From positions 17,583,272-17,647,271 of the forward strand of contig OY755042.1 in NCBI GenBank assembly GCA_963576565.1: DNA of 64,000 nucleotides. The letters run 5' to 3'. Each line of letters begins with the position of its first letter. Position 1 is the first letter of the stretch. This DNA is from Aspidapion aeneum. Taxonomy: Eukaryota; Arthropoda; Insecta; Coleoptera; Brentidae. This document shows positions 58,605 through 64,000 of this stretch, in pieces. The notes under the pieces were generated by a model that worked only from the letters and a program-made list of their open reading frames with translations, did not search any database and was not told the origin of the DNA. Position numbers and translations under genes: made by a program.

Positions 58605-59608
58605 CACCCAACTGCTAATTTACTTGTAACTATACTAGTCGCAGTTGGGTACAAAATTGATAGGTATACCTATTATAATGTACTACATGCTTAAACTTTT
58701 AGTTTTTATGCCCAAAGCGCACTTACGAACTTTTACAGTTTTGTATTTTCATGAATCAGGTTATTAGGTAATTTGGTACCCAACTGCGACTAGTAGTTAC
58801 AAGTAAATTTAGCAGTTGAGTGTATTTTTTATTTCAACACAACTTTTAGGTTTAATTCTTATTCAGCGTTAGAAAAAGCACTATACATTTACAATTCATT
58901 TAGCTTTACCCAAAAAGTACTTGTGGATTTTCTACGAACGCGAACAGTGTTACCCTTCATTAAGTAAAGGTGGGGGAAGAGAGAGCGAGGAAGGAACTAG
59001 TAAAATGGTGTCGAAAAAAATCTTAAAGCGTGTGCAGAATTTTTTTTTGAAAACGCTCTATATTTGTGAAAGGTATAGCTACAACTACTACTAATAAGGA
59101 GGGAGGGGAGAAGATAGGGAGGGGGAAACTTGTAAAATAATGTTAGAAAAAAATTATTTAAGCGTGTGCAAAAAGAACTTTTAAAATCGCTTTATATTTG
59201 ATAAAATATGCGAATATGGTTTTTGAATAGGGTAGGGGGAATGACAGGAGGGGAGATGGGTGGGGCAGGGAGGACTACAAAGTAACTACAGCAAATTAAA
59301 GGACAATTTCAATAGGTGATCAAAGAAATTTCAATAAAATCGCCTGAAATTTAGATAATTTTTATGTATTAAAGCCTAGATCATGTGAGAAAATGGCGTC
59401 TGAAGACCGCCATGTAGATTCCTCTTCAAAAAAATATAGCCTATAGCACTCGGGATCAGTGGCAATTCAACGACATATTTCTTGTCAAAATCGGTTTAGC
59501 CGTTTAGCCTCTAGCGTGACACATACATACATATTTACATACTTACGTATATACATGTCCCAATCGAAAAACATTACCCTTCCTTTCGCTGTGCTGCAGT
59601 TGGGTAAA
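58605..59608 (+). mobile_element. Hairpin/minisatellite family 2, copy 2
   Basis: Starts CACCCAACTGCTAATTTACT, has the same inverted head, about two minisatellite units and the tail ending CTGCAGTTGGGTAAAAA. The CCCAACTGC/GCAGTTGGG ends suggest terminal inverted repeats. Confidence 0.75.
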
Positions 59609-59759
59609 AAACGCTTTAATAACATCAAAATAATGTTTTATTAAAAAACATAACGTTAGGTTGGATGTCAGTTCTATTGTTATATTCATAATGAAAAAGA
59701 AGCTTAATACTTGGTCCTGTCCTATTTCTTTTTAATTTAAATGACTTAACAGCCCAGAA

Positions 59760-60168
59760 TTTATTAGGTAGGGGAAAGGGGGGCAAAATGGGTTACGGGT
59801 GTAAGACGGGATACCGCAGTTTTAGGTAAACTGCGCAAGAATAAAACCTTTTAATATGTTTTTTCCCCATGACTGGTTCAACTCTCTGCAATATGACTGG
59901 TGCCGGTCGGCTGAGCTTAAGTTGGTTTTTGCTTAGCATGTGATGTTGTGCGTTGTTTATTGTAAAAATAGCTTGCGCATTTTGTTATCGTAAGTACATC
60001 TTTTACAGACTTTTCATAATTTTGTTTCCATTAAGCAATTAGTGGGTTTATGTATTATTCATAAATAAACGCGTTGTTTGTAAAATTTGCCTTTTACTGT
60101 GTGATTTTTGTTTGAATTTAACTGGTGGTTTGGGGCAAAACGGGGTTTTTTCATGGGGGCAAAACGAG
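59760..60168 (+). repeat. Element rich in GGGGCAAAA words, host of the hAT insertion
   Basis: GGGGGGCAAAATGGGTTACG at about 59776, GGGGCAAAACGGGG near 60133 and GGGGGCAAAACGAGGTACC near 60155. It resumes after the hAT element with TACCTTATAATACC and CCCATTTTGCCTC near 62550. Such words are typical of some pogo/jerky-type elements, but no TIR pair was fixed. Confidence 0.4.
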
Positions 60169-60850
60169 GTACCTTACAAGCGCGTCGCTAAGGGGGGGGG
60201 GGTACTGGGGGTCAGTACCCCCCCCCCAAGACTCCAAGAACTAAAGTTTTTTATTATCGAGCACTCGTAATGCAAAGCTCCCAAAAATTTGCAAAAAAAA
60301 TTATAAGTTTGTTAATTCCAACTAAACTAAAGCAAGTAAATAATACCGTTTATTTTTACCCAAATTTACTACCGACCAGTGGGAATAACCGACCGACTAA
60401 CGCTACCATTATTCATCTGGGCCACACGATCGTGTTCTGTCTGTAAAACAAAGCCGCGATTTTAGTTGAAAAGTTCACTGCATTTTTTCCAGCGTCCGCG
60501 AGAATATAGTGTGTGTATTTTTGTGATTAATGTCTTATGCACAATTCTTTTGGGAGGTAGTTTAAGCCTCTTAGGGTCCCTTCCTAAAACCTAAACGACT
60601 TCAAATTAATTAAATGCAAAAAGAGGTGCCGGTGGGTCTTAATTAGTTATATTGTAATCTGCCCAAGAGTGCCCGTCGGCGGCGATGGCGCAGTGGCCCC
60701 ATGGTATTGTTTTAACCCGCAACTCGCGCAGCCCACCCCACGCCATTTGTCATCCCATCATCTTAAGGTACTCTTTTGCATTGTGGTTGATGGATCAATG
60801 TATACCCATTTTTGTAATTATTATTATAATAAGTTCAAAGGTGTTATAAG

Positions 60851-61039
60851 CAGTGGCGTATATAGAAAAAAGTTTTGGGGTGGGCCCGAGACAGTTTTGG
60901 GGGGGGCCCGAGACCTCATGAGGCAGTATTTTATGCTATTTTATGTTTGTATTCAAGAAATATGTGGAAAATATCCAAGAAAATCTTAGCTTCGGGGAGG
61001 GCCGGGCCCCCCAAGCCCCCCTCCGTATATACGCCACTG
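60851..61039. mobile_element. hAT-type MITE nested in the larger hAT element
   Basis: 189 bp with ends CAGTGGCGTATATA and CGTATATACGCCACTG and an exact 8-bp duplication GTTATAAG (60843-60850, 61040-61047). The middle contains the GATATTTTCCACATATTTC text shared with 21707 and 30784. Confidence 0.88.
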
Positions 61040-61144
61040 GTTATAAGTGTTTGTAAAGTTAAAAATAGGGTTTGTTGTGATTTGTAATTGAGTTTTGGTC
61101 AGCTGAAACTAACGGTAAGAAAAACCTAAAATTTCTTTTATTGT

Positions 61145-62067
61145 AGTACAGAGTGCTCCAAATAGGATACTTTTGATAGGAAACGCCTATTTCTAGAAGA
61201 GATAGAAAAAAACTAACCTGCATTTTGCGAGCTCGATTTTCGTTAAAAAGTTAATGCCGAAAATCGCACATCGATATCTTAAACTACTTACAAGAAGGTG
61301 GTTTTCAATTTGGTGCATTTTCGACCCACCCCCGTAACTTTTTTATTTATGAATATTTTTTATTTCTGTTAAAACGTTCTTAAAGCACTTTTTTTAAGAG
61401 TTCAACTGTCAAGTTAATTTTTGAGATATTACATAAAGTTTGTAATTTTTTTATAGAATGACCCTATTTTTATTTGATTTTTGAAATCAGCGTCAAATTT
61501 CCTTTAAAATGATGTGTCACACTTAATATTTTATACATATTTTTTTCTTATATTTTTTTATTTTTTTATTACCTCTTATTTTTTATTATTTTTTTTTAGT
61601 TTTTTAAACCCATTCAGACCACTAAAAAAAAATAATAAAAAAAAAGGTAACTAAAAAATAAAAATATAAAAAACAAAAAAAAAATACTAAGTGTGACATG
61701 TCATTTTAAAAGCAAATTTTACGCTCATTTTAAAAATCCAATAAAAAAGGGTCATTCACTAAGAAAAATACAAACTTCATGTAATACCCCAAAAACTAAA
61801 TTGAATTGCTCTTAAAAAAGTGCCTACAGAATGTTTTCACAGATATAAAAAATATTCATAAATAAACAGGTTACGGGGGTGGATCGAAAATGCACCAAAT
61901 TGAAAACCATCCTATATCTTGTAAGCAGTTCAAGATATCGATGTGCGGTTTTCGACATTCATTTTTTAACAAAATTCAAGCTCGTAACATGTAGGTTAGT
62001 TTTTTTCTAGCTGCCCTAGAAATGGGCGTTTCCTATCAAAAGTGTCCAATTTGGACCACTCTGTACT
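61145..62067. mobile_element. Large fold-back element, about 460-bp arms
   Basis: Starts AGTACAGAGTGCTCCAAAT and ends with its inverse ATTTGGACCACTCTGTACT. The arms stay complementary almost to the centre near 61605, for example GAAAACCA...TGCACCAAATTGAAAACC around the CGATATCTTAAAC/GATATCGATGTGCGG blocks. No coding. If transcribed it would form a long double-stranded RNA. Confidence 0.85.
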
Positions 62068-62269
62068 TTAAGACTTACTTCGTTTTCGTACTGTTTTCGG
62101 TTTTGCAAATAAAAAAACTATTACGCATTCGTTACATAATAATTTTTATTGTGTGTACCTTTAAAAAAATAAAACTCAAAAAACCACTTAATTTCTAATG
62201 GATGTAAATTATAGTCACCGACTGTAGTTTTTTATTATTATAAATTATTTTTCTTTTTTCTGTAGAGCC

Positions 62270-62399
62270 ATGAGTAAACGTAGTAACCAAAGAACTTTGG
62301 ATAGTTTTTTTAACAAAAAGGTTAAACCCACCCGATGAAGAAACTGTTACACATAAACCTGATGATGTATTTTTCTCTCGTATGGTTCCCATTAGCTAA
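62270..62399 (+). pseudogene. N-terminal relic of a hAT transposase with a PIP-box-like motif
   Basis: After an acceptor-like TTTTTTCTGTAG, ATG opens MSKRSNQRTLDSFFNKKVKP, then a stop. A one-base shift continues DEETVTHKPDDVFFSRMVPI to a stop at 62397-62399. A short basic start followed by QxxLxxFF is common at the N-terminus of ZMYM-type hAT proteins. The rest of the gene is deleted. Confidence 0.55.
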
Positions 62400-62674
62400 A
62401 TGGCAAAATATTTTAGAAAAAACGCTCTCGTGAAAAGTTACCAAAAACCTAGTTACTAGGTTTTGCAAAAGTAGGGCAGAGTACCCCCCCAAGAAAAAAG
62501 CTACCGACTCCCTTGGTACCTTATAATACCTAGTAATCTATATCCCATTTTGCCTCAAATTTTTTTAAACATTTTTTTGTTACCATTACTGAAAGTTGTA
62601 TTTTATGTTGTTTTTGCAAAAAATGGGCGCAACATTCATGTAGGAGAGTCGACATCGATGACGAGGTCACTGTA

Positions 62675-64000
62675 ATAAATGTTAACTTACAAAAATATTG
62701 TTTCTTGGCTTTTTTTTACATGAAATGTTTTTGTTATGATTTCACTTCTTTTTTAAAGGTATTGGATAATATTTAATTTTTAAAGTAGTAAAATATGCGG
62801 AATATTGTTCAAAACTTTTACAATACCTTACTTAAAATGTTGAGGTTTTTTTAATTATTTCCCATGGTTTTATCATAGTTCCTATCAGCCTTCCCAAGCT
62901 CAGCTCTCTAGCGTTTTTCAAAGTGGACAATGTTACCTTTACATAACTTTAAATGTATAGGGGAGGAAGGCAAATTAAGATTTTAGTGTTTTTAAATTTT
63001 TCTTATAGTTTTATCATAGTTCCTATCAGTCTTCCAATGCTCAGCTCTCTAGCTTTTCTGAAAGTGGGTAATGTTACTTTTCCATAACTTTACAATTATA
63101 GGGGATGAGAAGTAAATAACAATTTTGGGGATTTTTTATATTTTTTCCCATAATTTATCATAATTTCTATCAGCCATCCAAAGCATAGCTCTCTAGCGTT
63201 TTTGAAAGTGGGCAATGTTACTTTTATATAAACTTACATTTATAGGAGAGGGAAGTAAATTAAAAAGTTGGCGTTTTTAAATTTTTTCCTATAATTTTAT
63301 CATAGTGTCTTTCAGTCTTAAAAAGCTTAGCTCTTTAGCGTTTCTAGAAGTGGGCAGTGTTACTTTTACATAACTTTACATTTATAGGGGAGGGAAGTAA
63401 ATTAGAATTTTGGGTTGTTTTGATTTTTTTCTATAGCTTTATCATAGTCACTATCGGCCTTCCAAAGCTCAGCTCTCTATGGTATTTGGAAGTGGGCAAT
63501 GTTACTTTTACATAACTTTACATTTCTAGGGGAGGGAAGTAAATTAGAGTATTGGGGTGTTTTAATTTTTTTCTGTAGTTTTATCATAGTTTCTATTAGT
63601 CTGCCAAAGCTCAGCTCTCTAGCATTTCTGGAAGTGGGCAATGTTACTTTTACATAACTTTACATGTATAGGGCAGGGGAGTAAATGAGAATTTTGGGGT
63701 TTTTTATTTTTTCCAGGGGTTTGGTCATAATTTTTATCAGTCTGCCAAATTTTGTCTGGAAGTACAGTAGAATTTTGATGATCTATACATGAGTTAGAAC
63801 TTCGACGTTTTCTGAAATTTCGTAACTACTTTACTACTTCATAGAAGTTTATGAAACTTGGAGGGGTTGTTAACTCTATGAAGGTCTACGACTGTGCACA
63901 GTTTGAGATTCGTAGCTCATTCCGAAGTAGAGTTTTAGATAGGTCAAATATGGGCTCAAATGTTTCAAGAAAAGATGGTACCGCAGCGCGAACTTGGCGA
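62675..64000 (+). mobile_element. Hairpin/minisatellite family 1, copy running off the window
   Basis: Only the right arm of the head is seen. About seven core units of roughly 141 bp follow (62870-63740), then the tail up to GCGCGAACTTGGCGA at the last base. It is the largest array of this unit here. Confidence 0.8.

Larger units (their letters stand above)
60177..62515 (+). mobile_element. hAT-type element with other elements nested inside
   Basis: An exact 8-bp target duplication GTACCTTA flanks it (60169-60176, 62516-62523). Ends are CAAGCGCGTCGCTAAGG and, inverted, CAAGGGAGTCGGTAG, with G/C runs close by. An 8-bp duplication identifies hAT. Inside are a 5' leader, a nested MITE (60851-61039), a nested fold-back (61145-62067) and a short coding relic (62270-62399). 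Confidence 0.85.

Overview
The window is AT-rich, intron-rich and packed with transposable elements. It is almost certainly from an insect nuclear genome. The diagnostic genes belong to the Osiris family (DUF1676), which is known only from insects and usually sits as a tandem cluster. I assembled one complete Osiris gene of five exons (gene A, minus strand, 14225 to 3341, 256 aa). A second gene is probably complete with two exons (gene B, minus strand, 53868 to 47609, 205 aa). A third is represented only by a possible signal-peptide exon and a clear hydrophobic-core exon (gene C, plus strand, 20742 to 23343). In all three the intron just before the hydrophobic core is in phase 1, which supports common descent. 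The order of insect cannot be read from this sequence. No rRNA, CRISPR or bacterial features were seen.

Layout. 1-3.3 kb: intergenic DNA with a tandem array that carries two decayed copies of gene A's last exon. 3.3-14.4 kb: gene A, its large introns filled with MITEs and repeats. 14.4-20.7 kb: intergenic, with a non-LTR RNase H relic, two copies of one TIR element, a fold-back element and a hairpin/minisatellite element. 20.7-27 kb: gene C exons, hAT-like MITEs and a tRNA-like repeat. 27-40.9 kb: no confident host gene; dispersed repeats, including an inverted pair around a small candidate exon. 40.9-44.1 kb: an apparently intact Penelope-like element. 44-53.9 kb: a transposase relic, gene B with its long intron, a Tigger/pogo-type element and a 5'-truncated jockey insertion with a 15-bp target duplication. 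54-64 kb: a mariner-type relic, repeats, and a nest of elements in which a hAT-type element contains both a smaller MITE and a 0.9-kb fold-back.

The Osiris proteins are secretory-pathway or membrane-associated products known from insect epidermal and cuticle development. Nothing in the window links the other candidate exons to them. The strongest unexplained observations are the decaying duplicates of the Osiris terminal exon, three repeat families that share a hairpin-plus-minisatellite plan, and a hairpin motif in the Penelope 3' region that recurs at scattered sites.
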